Assembly (NCBI GenBank): GCA_001796285.1
Contig: MGMD01000011.1
Coordinates: 1 to 53,125, forward strand
Length of the DNA: 53,125 nucleotides
Origin: Chlamydiae bacterium RIFCSPLOWO2_12_FULL_45_20
GTDB lineage: Bacteria > Chlamydiota > Chlamydiia > Chlamydiales > SM23-39
Reading direction: 5' to 3'
Within the stretch, counting starts at the first letter, position 1. The number at the start of each line of letters is the position of its first letter. The position numbers and the translations under genes were made by a program. Below the pieces are notes generated by a model. That model had not been told where the DNA came from. It made no database searches and saw only the letters and a program-made list of their open reading frames with translations. Positions 16,924 through 25,357 of the stretch are shown piece by piece.

Positions 16924-18319
16924 CACAGAACCCCCTTCAAGAGTGCCGCCAAGAGAAAGTGGCCATGAGTCAAAAGCGGCTAGAGAACAGCTATCTAGTA
17001 AAGGAAAAGTGGAAAAAGTGCGCGAGGTTGATCCAGATGAGGAGACTCGCAAAAAGCGCTTTTTGAAATTTTATAAAGAGGACGATGCCGATACGGAAGA
17101 GTCCTCTTCTAAAACCCGCCCAACACCCTTCGAGCTCTACACGCAGACAGAAAAAAAGGGGGGAAACCTACAGTCCAGTTTGGGAGACGTAGAGGATGGG
17201 ATCATTCCTGGGCCCCAAAATGCGCCGCCCCCCAATCTAAATCAAAATGGGTTTCAAGAAGACGATGAAGAGAGTTACAATGCCTCACAAGCTCTTCCTC
17301 AGTCTGAAGGCTTTTGGGAAAATGTCAATCTTCCCGATGAACCTCTACCGAAAGATAGAGCGCTTCAAGAAACCGACACATCCGATCCAAGGAATTTTAA
17401 AGCCGGATCTTCTAAAAATAAGGCGCAAGCTAGTGATTTAGATGCGTCCAAGAAAAAAGAGAACGCCGCCTTCGGTGGATCTATGATTGGTCCTAAGAAA
17501 AAGGACCAAGAAGAATCCTTGATGGATCTTTTTTCTTTGGAAGAGGAGAAGAAAAAACGCCATGAAACAGTCGTCCGGGCCAAAACAAAGCACAGTCAAG
17601 ACGCTCGTATAAAGCAAAAGATAGAACAAGAAAAGTCTTCCCGAGAAGAAAATTTTAAAGAAACGCCCCGCGTAGTACAAAGATCCAAAGAGCTGGAAAA
17701 AGAGCATTTGCAGGCGGGTAAGCAGCGCGATGAAAAAGGAAGAAAAGAGAGACAAGAAGGGGAAGACACCCCAATGATCACGCCTATTTTGCCTGAAAGT
17801 ACACAGCAAGACAAAGAAGGCTTTTCTCAAAAAGAGCCCAAAGTTATCGAAATTGAATCCCTGGCCTCGCCACCTCTCCCCGCTCAAGTGGAATCTCTGG
17901 CCCAAGCCGCCACAGTTCAGGGAGCAAACTACCTCCACCCAACGACCGTCTCTCTTTTTTTTCAGATGGTAGGAACTTTGTATGTCCTCCAAAACTCCGG
18001 AATCAGCCGTACGGAAATTGTGCTCAATAATCCATCGTATTCCAACTCAAAATTTTTCGGTTCAACGATTACTATTGAAAAATATTCCACAGCTCCCGAT
18101 TCTTTTAATATCCGCCTGACAGGCTCGAATCAGGCCGTTGTAGCTTTTAAAGAAAACATTCCGAGCTTGATGACTGCATTTGAAAATAGTAATCTGCCAT
18201 TCCGGGTCAACCGAATTGATGTAGGATACTCCGCAGATAAACCCGTATTCCGTCGCCGTGATCGAGAGGCCAAAGATGGGGATGCTAGCGGAGGTGGTTT
18301 AGGAGAAAAGAGGAAATAG
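16916..18319 (+). CDS. sctP: T3S needle-length/substrate switch protein SctP (CdsP)
   Basis: This is the positional homologue of CT671 (CdsP), between sctO and sctQ. The 467 residues split into a long, very hydrophilic, Lys/Glu/Ser/Pro-rich region (about 1-320) with no predicted globular fold, and a compact C-terminal domain (about 330-445) with strands such as TEIVLNN, TITIEKY and FNIRLTG. This layout, disordered ruler plus C-terminal switch domain, is that of SctP/FliK proteins, which set needle length and switch substrate class. It is clearly longer than the Chlamydia protein, mostly through the charged linker. It overlaps sctO by 8 bases; sctQ begins 5 bases downstream. Confidence 0.75.
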   Translation: MSSTEPPSRVPPRESGHESKAAREQLSSKGKVEKVREVDPDEETRKKRFLKFYKEDDADTEESSSKTRPTPFELYTQTEKKGGNLQSSLGDVEDGIIPGPQNAPPPNLNQNGFQEDDEESYNASQALPQSEGFWENVNLPDEPLPKDRALQETDTSDPRNFKAGSSKNKAQASDLDASKKKENAAFGGSMIGPKKKDQEESLMDLFSLEEEKKKRHETVVRAKTKHSQDARIKQKIEQEKSSREENFKETPRVVQRSKELEKEHLQAGKQRDEKGRKERQEGEDTPMITPILPESTQQDKEGFSQKEPKVIEIESLASPPLPAQVESLAQAATVQGANYLHPTTVSLFFQMVGTLYVLQNSGISRTEIVLNNPSYSNSKFFGSTITIEKYSTAPDSFNIRLTGSNQAVVAFKENIPSLMTAFENSNLPFRVNRIDVGYSADKPVFRRRDREAKDGDASGGGLGEKRK

Positions 18320-18324
18320 TCTAT

Positions 18325-19458
18325 ATGAACGCGCCGCTTCATTGGGTTAGACGAATCGCACCAGAGATAGCTGAGCTAAACCAAATTCCTCTTTTTGGCA
18401 AGACCCCCCCATTCGACTGGGAGCACTTTTCCTCTCTACTATCTTCACGACTGGGAGTCCAACAACTTCTCATCCGCCCCAAGGCGCAAGGATTTAAAAA
18501 AAGCAAACATCTTGCTGAAGGCCTTGGAGAAGATCTGATCTCCATCGGGGTAGAGATCACGCCCATCGGAGACATTCTGTGGATCATGTCAGAGACAGAC
18601 ATGGGCAAGCTCGCCAATGGAATGGTCAACTCATCGAGTAAAGCGGGACCACTTCCTTCAGAGCTTCTTCAAGAGGGGTTTTATCGTTACATCCTGCTCG
18701 AAGCCCTTGCAACCCTCGGAACCCTGCCCCCTTTTACAGGGTTGACCTTATGTACACTAGAAGAGCCAAAAGAAATCGAAGAGGGTTTCTATGTCGATAT
18801 CGAAATTTCTATCGATCAGAAAAAATGCTGGGGAAGGCTCCTCCTCCCAATGGATTTTCGGAGCTTGTGGATCCGCCATTTTGCCGACTCCTCCATAGAA
18901 TACGTGTCCAAAGAAGTCGCAAAAAGTACTTTCCTTTCTCTCGGGATAAAAACAGGTTCTCTCTCGGTTAAAAAAAGCGAATGGGAACCACTCCATTTGG
19001 GCGATTTTGTCCCGCTCGACAAAAACAGCTACGACGCACATAAGGGCACAGGAATTTGCATGCTCATGCTGCGCGACATCCCCCTGTTCCATGCAAAAAT
19101 AAAAAATAACCGAGTAGAACTCATCGATTACGCATTTTATTACGAGGATACCATGGAAGAAACACGCCCTAAAAAATCTGCTGAAACACCCAAACCCTTA
19201 CAGGACGAGCCCCGAAAGTTTCCCTCTCAGGAAATGGAACCTGTGTCTATTAAAGAGCTTCCCCTCGATATTACCGTGGAAATCGGGCGCATTCGGATTA
19301 CTTTAGATCAACTAATGCAGCTAACACCTGGCAACCAGCTAGAGCTTCCCATCCATCCCGATCAAGGGGTCAATCTCACCGTTGGAGGGAACAAAATAGG
19401 AAGAGCTGAGCTCGTCTATTTGGGAGAGCAGCTGGGGATCCGTATTTTAGAAATTTGA
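18325..19458 (+). CDS. sctQ: T3S C-ring / sorting-platform protein SctQ (CdsQ)
   Basis: SctQ forms the cytoplasmic pods that recruit chaperone-substrate complexes. The 377-residue protein has a divergent N-terminal part and a C-terminal SpoA (FliN-type) domain at about 310-377, with LDITVEIGRIRITLDQLMQLTPGNQLELP and a terminal IRILEI strand. A Pro/Glu/Lys-rich linker (about 275-305) precedes it. An in-frame ATG at 19153 with its own ribosome binding site could give a separate C-terminal product, as known for SctQ in Yersinia and Salmonella. It is the CT672 homologue; the kinase gene follows 12 bases later. Confidence 0.88.
   Translation: MNAPLHWVRRIAPEIAELNQIPLFGKTPPFDWEHFSSLLSSRLGVQQLLIRPKAQGFKKSKHLAEGLGEDLISIGVEITPIGDILWIMSETDMGKLANGMVNSSSKAGPLPSELLQEGFYRYILLEALATLGTLPPFTGLTLCTLEEPKEIEEGFYVDIEISIDQKKCWGRLLLPMDFRSLWIRHFADSSIEYVSKEVAKSTFLSLGIKTGSLSVKKSEWEPLHLGDFVPLDKNSYDAHKGTGICMLMLRDIPLFHAKIKNNRVELIDYAFYYEDTMEETRPKKSAETPKPLQDEPRKFPSQEMEPVSIKELPLDITVEIGRIRITLDQLMQLTPGNQLELPIHPDQGVNLTVGGNKIGRAELVYLGEQLGIRILEI
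19144..19155 (+). other. Candidate internal translation start for a short SctQ-C product
   Basis: GAGGA at 19144-19148 lies 4 bases before an in-frame ATG at 19153 (codon 277). Initiation there would give a 101-residue product holding the linker and SpoA domain, similar in size to the internally initiated SctQ-C products of other systems. This is inferred from position and the ribosome binding site only. Confidence 0.4.
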
Positions 19459-19470
19459 TCTTCCGGCAAC

Positions 19471-21024
19471 ATGGTTGAGTTCAATAAACAGACAACACAA
19501 CCCGACTTAGCGAAAGGTTCTTTGCGTATTCCTCTACCCAAAATAATCGGGCCATATAAAATCGAAAGCCAGCTTTCCAAAGGAGGGATGAGCCTCCTCT
19601 ATTTAGCCATCCATCCAGAAACCCAAAAGCCTCTCGTCATCAAAGTTCTGCTTCCAAAGTTTGTACAAAATCAAGAGCTTGCTAATCGTTTTTTAAAAGA
19701 AGCTCATATCATTGAAACAACGAACCATCCAAACATTGTCAAATTGTATGGACAAGGTAAGTGGGAAAGAGGCCTTTACATCGCGATGGAATTCATCCAA
19801 GGCATCTCTCTTCGCCAGTTCATCCAAAAGAAATCCCTTTCGCTCAAGCGAGCCCTCGAAATCATCCAGCAAGTCGCTTACGCCCTCTGCCATCTCCATA
19901 CACATGGCATCATCCACCGTGATCTGAAACCAGAAAACATCCTGATTACTGAATCTGGAGAAATTAAACTCATCGACTTTGGGATAGCCCAACAACACGC
20001 GCCGCTTGACAAAGAGAGGCTCACAAAAGAAAAAAAACTCATGGGAACCCCGATCTACATGAGTCCTGAACAAAAACAAAACCCGAGTAGTGTAACGTTT
20101 TCTACTGATATCTATTCCCTAGGGATACTCTCGTATGAACTCATTTTAGGTCGCTTGAGCCACGGTGTAATTCACCTAAATCTCCTTTCAAAACCCATTC
20201 GAGCCATCTTAGGAAAGGCCCTCGAGCCAGACCCTACCAAGCGCTATCAAGATATCGTTGACTTCCTTACCGATCTTTCTGAATACATCGCGAAAATGGA
20301 TGAACATAAAGAAGAACAGCCTGAAGAAGCATCAGAAGACATGCTCAATCTCATTGACGAAACAAAAAAACTACTCATCGATACAAAAGCTCCCAAGTGG
20401 CCTCAGCTAGAAATAGCAGTGGCCATACACCAGGGCTCCACTGTATCAGGACTTTACTTGGAGTTTTTTCATCTCTCAAAAAACCGCTACTGCATAGCCT
20501 TAGCAAAATCGATGAACTCTGGCATTCCCTCTCTTCTCCATACATCGATCCTAAGAGGCATGGTGCGTATTGCCCTGCAAAAAGAAGAACATCCCTTGCA
20601 AATCCTCAACCACCTCAATCTAGCGATCCATAGCGACCGAATGGGGCAACGCTTTTCTCTCACTCTCCTTTTTCTCATCCCAGAAAAGGATCAATTGATT
20701 TTTCTTTCTTGCCAATCTTCCCATCTTTACCTATTGCCCGAAGGAAGCCAAACAGCACGTCTTTTAACGACCCCAAACCCCCTATTAGGAGCAGAAGAAA
20801 ACCCGGCCCTTTTAGAAACAGCCTATAACTGGAACATTAAAGACCGCCTTTTCCTTCTTTCCGATGAGTTTCTCTTACCAAATAGAGACGACAGTTGGCT
20901 CTTTGACCACCTCATGCTCTCCTTGCAACCCCAAATAGAAAAAATCTTACAAATACAACACGACAAACAAAAGCCGCCGCCGCAAGGCGCTTCTTTCGCC
21001 CTTACAGTTCAAAGAGTCTTTTAA
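19471..21024 (+). CDS. Ser/Thr protein kinase fused to a degenerate SpoIIE/PP2C-like domain
   Basis: This 517-residue protein is in the CT673 (Pkn5) position. The kinase domain spans about 29-285: Gly-rich loop SKGGMS (36-41), catalytic Lys58, HRDLKPEN (149-156), DFG (169-171) and SPE (198-200). All key catalytic residues are present. Residues about 315-517 resemble the SpoIIE/RsbU PP2C fold: a segment like LALxxxxxSGIPSLL, then LQILNHLNLAI, FSLTLLFLIPEKDQLIFLSCQSSHLYLL, PLLGAE and DRLFLLSDEFL. The early metal-binding aspartates appear lost, so this half is probably a pseudophosphatase or sensor. There is no membrane segment. A likely target is the FHA-containing SctD, by analogy with PknD-CdsD in C. 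pneumoniae. Confidence 0.82.
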   Translation: MVEFNKQTTQPDLAKGSLRIPLPKIIGPYKIESQLSKGGMSLLYLAIHPETQKPLVIKVLLPKFVQNQELANRFLKEAHIIETTNHPNIVKLYGQGKWERGLYIAMEFIQGISLRQFIQKKSLSLKRALEIIQQVAYALCHLHTHGIIHRDLKPENILITESGEIKLIDFGIAQQHAPLDKERLTKEKKLMGTPIYMSPEQKQNPSSVTFSTDIYSLGILSYELILGRLSHGVIHLNLLSKPIRAILGKALEPDPTKRYQDIVDFLTDLSEYIAKMDEHKEEQPEEASEDMLNLIDETKKLLIDTKAPKWPQLEIAVAIHQGSTVSGLYLEFFHLSKNRYCIALAKSMNSGIPSLLHTSILRGMVRIALQKEEHPLQILNHLNLAIHSDRMGQRFSLTLLFLIPEKDQLIFLSCQSSHLYLLPEGSQTARLLTTPNPLLGAEENPALLETAYNWNIKDRLFLLSDEFLLPNRDDSWLFDHLMLSLQPQIEKILQIQHDKQKPPPQGASFALTVQRVF

Positions 21025-21211
21025 CTCACCTTACGCACACAGGGGGCCTTATGGGCTGTTTGAAAGCTGAGCTTTGTATATTGCTGGATTTTTATCTGGA
21101 ATCGGGTAAACTTCTTATTCCGGGTAGTAGTGCAGCGTCGGCTCTTCTCGGAGATGTTGCATTAATATGTGGGGTATTTTACGATTCAACCAGAGGCTAG
21201 CTACTCTTAAG
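21025..21211. other. Spacer between kinase gene and secretin start
   Basis: No separate gene is evident. In-frame ATGs at 21167 and 21212 and another at 21221 make the exact start of sctC uncertain. GGAG at 21150-21153 lies 13 bases before 21167. No strong terminator or promoter is seen. Confidence 0.3.
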
Positions 21212-24200
21212 ATGTTCGCAATGCGCGTGTTTCTGTTTTCACTTCTTTTCGCAGGCCTTCTCTTCGCTGAGGAACTTCCCTCTGAAGAATGGGACGGCAC
21301 AACCGCTGAAAATCCTCCTCCAGAGTTGTGGGTGGATGCCCAAGTCGTCGCTCTAAACTTACTCCCTAAAAAATCGATAGAAGATGATGGTTACACGATC
21401 AACTACAACACCGTTTCGATCATTGAATATATTCGCTTTGCAAGCAAGATTTGCAGAGTCAATTTTATCTATGAAGAATCAGATCTTGATTTCACCGTAA
21501 CCATTGTTTCTGACGAACCTGTCACTCCTGCCAATGTGATGGCAACACTAATTCAAGTTTTGCGTATTCACGGCCTGCTGCTGCTCGAACAAGACAATAA
21601 CCTCGTCATTCACAAATCGGCGAACGTCAGTCAAATCGCTAAACTTGTGACCAAAGCGGAAGATGAACAAAATGCTCCGATCGTCACGAGAATCTTTCGC
21701 GTTCGCAACGCAAAGCCAAGTTCGATTGCCGCCATCATCCAGCCGATGATCTCTTCTTCTGCTATTCTCGAAACATCGCCAGAAACCAGTCAGCTCATCC
21801 TCACAGACATCACTGCCAATGTCGATAAGATTGCTATGTTGATCGAGAATTTAGATTCTCCCCATTCTTTTTTGGAAATACAGAGTTTTAACGTTATCAA
21901 TAATGCGCCAGACTTTCTGATCGATCTAGCCTCTCAAATCATGAATCCCATTGCCGCTGGTAATCCGTTCATCTTGGTTCCGCAACCCTTGGCGAATGAA
22001 ATCTACGTTGTGTCAACTCCCGAGCTTGTCCAAAAGGCGCTTGTGGTTCTCGCCAGTCTCGACACCTCTCCTAAAATGGCGCCCAAACCCAAGACAGAAG
22101 TAGAGGGCGTTTACGTCTACAAGGTCCTCCATAGACCCGGAGAGGAAATCCTCAAGGGCCTTATGCACATCGGGGAAAATTTACAAGAATCTGCTATGGC
22201 CGATCCTGAACTGATTCACACGATTGAAAGCGCTAAGTGGATTCGGGAAACAAACTCCATTATGCTCATCGGAACGCAGAGCTCAGTGGAAAAAACAAAA
22301 GAATTTCTCGCGTCGCTCGACGTATCTGAAGGTGCTGGTGAGGACTACTCGAGCAAAACCTCCTTTTTTATCTACAAGCCCCAATATAAAAGCGCCGATG
22401 ACGTGCGACAAGCACTTCTCGAGATGGCAGATAATTTACAAGGAAGAGCAGATAAAGGACTGCTAGAGGTCATTGAAAACTCAAAAGTGAATCCATTGAC
22501 GCAGACTCTTTCTTTTTCTGGAAATGAGCAATATTTCCCAAGAATCAAGCAGCTCTTGTCTACGGTTGATATGGATACTGGGAAAAAGGGCCTCTCTACC
22601 CAAAACACCCAATTTCTCATCTATAAGCCGAGCTATCAATCGGGGGAAGAACTCTTTGATGCCCTGAAAGACGTGCAAAATGAACTGGAAGCGGAAAAGC
22701 TATCAGACCCCGCTCTTTTAAGGGCCCTTTCTTCTATGAAGTGGGTGAAATCCACCAACTCGCTGCTTTTTACAGGCGATCCCCAATCTTTAGAAAAAAT
22801 CCAGTCGCTCATTGCAGCAGTCGATGTGCAAGGCTCGAAGCAAGAACGCACTTTTATTCAATACCAACCTAAGTATGCCGACGCGGAAAAAACCGAGAGC
22901 TATGTGAACCAGATCGCGAAAAATCTCGCGAAAAAAGGGGGCTCCAAATCGCTCATTGAGACACTGCGCTCCTACAAGTGGATCCCAGAGTCAAAATCCT
23001 TCATGTTTTATGGGGCTAGGCCTGATTTAACAGAAGTCCAAGCTCTTTTAGCCGCCTTTGATACTCCTGACGTAGAAGCAAAAGCCAAGTCTGGCTACTA
23101 CATCTATAAAGTCCAATATACTTCCGGTGAACTCATCGAAGATGATCTCGATAATCTCGGGAAAAATTTAAAATCCTCCGGTATTAAAAATCCCAATCTT
23201 CTCGAAGTCATTCAAAATATCCGATACGTGAAGCAAACCAACTCGCTACTTTTAAGTGGAGATCCAAAAGCCATTGAGGAAGTCAAAGCTTTGATCGCGC
23301 AGTATGACTATCCAAGAACGCCCACTTCTTCCCCGGCCAGCAGCAATTTTTTCATGTATAAGCCCATCAATTTGCCTGCAGGCCAAATCCAAAAGTCCTT
23401 GGTTGAGGTAGGAGAGAACCTCAAGGATGCGGGCCTTGCGGACCCCAACCTCCTCAAAGCACTGGATACTGCCAAATACGTTAGCTCGACCAATACCCTG
23501 ATTTTTACAGGAACGCCTGATACGTTAGATAAAATCAAAGGACTCATTAAAGATGTCGATCTGGCCCCTGCCATGCATGCGCCTATCCAACATGTGGGGA
23601 AGACTTCTTTTCTACTCTACAAACTGAAACATGCCGATGGTTCTCAAATCGTAAGTTCGATTAAAAACATGACTCGTGAGCTCATGCGCTCAGGGAACGC
23701 CGACAAAAACTTCCTCTCCGCCCTCAAATCGGTTCGGTATGTTAAAGAGACTAATTCGCTCTTTTTCGCCGGCGACGAGGCCTCTTTAGAAAAAGTGCAA
23801 GGACTTGTGGAGCAATTTGACGTTACCTCTTTGGCCCCAAGACCTACTGAAAAAAAAGTCTTGTTGCCCACCTCTGGCACCTTTTTTATTTATAAACCGC
23901 AATCGCTGAAAGGGCCTGAACTCGAGTCCATCTTAGAAGGCTTTGTAGAACATTTAAAAAGCAGCGGTCTTAATGATCCCGACCTTTTCCAAGCCCTTGA
24001 CTCGATGCGTTTTGACAACACGACCAATACACTTGTCTTCACAGGAAACCAAACGGCACTAGACCGCGTGAAAGACCTTTTAAAAGAATTCGACGTTCCC
24101 TCAAATATTGCGCAAGACACGATCGCCCCTGACACCCAATCGATCCAAGCCATCGACAACACGAGCTTTCTAGTCTATAAGCTGCAGTTTCACAAAGGCG

Positions 24201-25357
24201 ATGAGATCCAAAACGCACTCCGCCAGATCGCAAGAGATTTGATTGCGACCAATGCAGAAGTCAATAAAGGGCTGTTAAACTCGATCAATTCCATCCAATG
24301 GCTGGAAGTGACAAACTCGCTCTTGTGCTCAGGAGATCAAGATACGCTAACTCGCCTGCGAGAACTGATTAAAAACCTGGATATCCCCTTAAAACAGGTC
24401 TTTATCGAGATGCTAGTCATCCAAACAAATTTAAATAACGCCCTCCAATTTGGTCTTGAATGGGGCGCTAAATACAAATACCGCGACAAATTTGGAACGG
24501 CATCCTACAACTCAGACCGGATCACTCAAGGAGGAAGCCCAAGCAGCTTTCTCCAAACGCTTCAAAGCTTAAACCCTGGCGCCACCCCTCCCCAGGTGCC
24601 CAATCCGAACAATCTTCCCATCTCATCAGGCTTCGATTTGGGTATTATCGGCGAAGTCATCCGACACAACGGACAAACTTTCTTGACTCTGGGCTCCCTT
24701 CTCTCTACGCTGCAGACAGATGATGAAACCTCGGTCATTATGACGCCTAAAATCCTTACCCAAGATGGCCGTACGTCGACCATCTTCGTCGGCGACAACA
24801 TACCGTTTATCGGCTCGTTTGTGCAAAATGCGGGAGCCTCCACGATTAATACAGCCAACATGGAATATCGCGATATTGGGCTGAACCTCACCATCACACC
24901 TGTGTTAGGAAACTCCGATATTGTGACACTAGATATCAATCTCGAGCGCTCCTCTGCTGCAACAGACGCCACAGGAGCTACGATTGATTTTGCCACGCAG
25001 ACTGCGCAAGGCATTACCACAAGTAAAACAACGATGCAAACCACGGTGCACGTGCCCGATAACAATTTCCTCATTTTAAGCGGTATGGTGAACAACTCCA
25101 ACGTAAAATCGAAGACAGGTATCCCCTGCCTTGGAGGCCTGCCCCTCGTCGGTGCCGCCTTTTCAAGAAACAATAATACAGTCAATAACACAAATATCGT
25201 TATCTTTATTAGACCCCATATCATCAACTCTGTCCATGATATGCGGGGCATTACAACGCAAGAGGAAGACTATTTCCGCGACCAACAAGGCTCTCCATTC
25301 CTCGAACAAGTTTTTGATGAGGGTATGGAACTCATTAAGACGATCGATGATGAATAA
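21212..25357 (+). CDS. sctC: T3S outer-membrane secretin SctC (CdsC) with expanded N-domain repeats
   Basis: SctC makes the outer-membrane pore of the injectisome. From the ATG at 21212 it has 1381 residues, far longer than typical SctC. A signal peptide ends in LLFAGLLFA. An STN/N0-like domain and a first N1-type domain follow (to about 295), then nine tandem repeats of about 85 residues (about 300-1060). The C-terminal secretin domain (about 1065-1345) includes SVIMTPKILTQDGRTSTIFVGD, the family signature VPDNNFLILSGMV and the strand TNIVIFIRPHII. I preferred 21212 (or 21221) over 21167 because it gives a standard signal peptide. It is the CT674 homologue and the last core T3S gene in this cluster. 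Its stop overlaps the next gene. Confidence 0.93.
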   Translation: MFAMRVFLFSLLFAGLLFAEELPSEEWDGTTAENPPPELWVDAQVVALNLLPKKSIEDDGYTINYNTVSIIEYIRFASKICRVNFIYEESDLDFTVTIVSDEPVTPANVMATLIQVLRIHGLLLLEQDNNLVIHKSANVSQIAKLVTKAEDEQNAPIVTRIFRVRNAKPSSIAAIIQPMISSSAILETSPETSQLILTDITANVDKIAMLIENLDSPHSFLEIQSFNVINNAPDFLIDLASQIMNPIAAGNPFILVPQPLANEIYVVSTPELVQKALVVLASLDTSPKMAPKPKTEVEGVYVYKVLHRPGEEILKGLMHIGENLQESAMADPELIHTIESAKWIRETNSIMLIGTQSSVEKTKEFLASLDVSEGAGEDYSSKTSFFIYKPQYKSADDVRQALLEMADNLQGRADKGLLEVIENSKVNPLTQTLSFSGNEQYFPRIKQLLSTVDMDTGKKGLSTQNTQFLIYKPSYQSGEELFDALKDVQNELEAEKLSDPALLRALSSMKWVKSTNSLLFTGDPQSLEKIQSLIAAVDVQGSKQERTFIQYQPKYADAEKTESYVNQIAKNLAKKGGSKSLIETLRSYKWIPESKSFMFYGARPDLTEVQALLAAFDTPDVEAKAKSGYYIYKVQYTSGELIEDDLDNLGKNLKSSGIKNPNLLEVIQNIRYVKQTNSLLLSGDPKAIEEVKALIAQYDYPRTPTSSPASSNFFMYKPINLPAGQIQKSLVEVGENLKDAGLADPNLLKALDTAKYVSSTNTLIFTGTPDTLDKIKGLIKDVDLAPAMHAPIQHVGKTSFLLYKLKHADGSQIVSSIKNMTRELMRSGNADKNFLSALKSVRYVKETNSLFFAGDEASLEKVQGLVEQFDVTSLAPRPTEKKVLLPTSGTFFIYKPQSLKGPELESILEGFVEHLKSSGLNDPDLFQALDSMRFDNTTNTLVFTGNQTALDRVKDLLKEFDVPSNIAQDTIAPDTQSIQAIDNTSFLVYKLQFHKGDEIQNALRQIARDLIATNAEVNKGLLNSINSIQWLEVTNSLLCSGDQDTLTRLRELIKNLDIPLKQVFIEMLVIQTNLNNALQFGLEWGAKYKYRDKFGTASYNSDRITQGGSPSSFLQTLQSLNPGATPPQVPNPNNLPISSGFDLGIIGEVIRHNGQTFLTLGSLLSTLQTDDETSVIMTPKILTQDGRTSTIFVGDNIPFIGSFVQNAGASTINTANMEYRDIGLNLTITPVLGNSDIVTLDINLERSSAATDATGATIDFATQTAQGITTSKTTMQTTVHVPDNNFLILSGMVNNSNVKSKTGIPCLGGLPLVGAAFSRNNNTVNNTNIVIFIRPHIINSVHDMRGITTQEEDYFRDQQGSPFLEQVFDEGMELIKTIDDE
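22108..24391 (+). repeat. Nine tandem Secretin_N-like protein repeats inside sctC
   Basis: Each unit of about 85 residues starts F-x-x-Y-K, continues with an amphipathic helix (EI...AL..I..NL), then LL-x-A-L-x-S-x-K-W-V-x-x-T-N-S-L-L-F-x-G-D, and ends L-E-K-V-x-x-L-I-x-x-x-D-V. This matches the general pattern of secretin N1/N3 domains. The units are diverged at DNA level, so the expansion is old. Confidence 0.85.

Noticed and set aside
17438..17992. A 184-residue Phe/Leu-rich minus frame that looks membrane-like
   Set aside because: It is the complement of the Lys/Glu-rich sctP linker; AAG/GAA codons read in reverse as CTT/TTC.
19234..19236. Alternative internal ATG in sctQ at codon 304
   Set aside because: AGGAA directly abuts the ATG with no spacer, so initiation is unlikely; 19153 is better placed.
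22108..24391. Possible DNA repeat array or CRISPR
   Set aside because: Spacing of about 255 bases equals a protein domain and the DNA is diverged while the protein pattern is kept, so these are protein repeats.
24562..25251. A 229-residue open frame on the minus strand
   Set aside because: It lies wholly antisense to the conserved secretin domain of sctC and has no recognisable domain; composition mirrors the sense gene.
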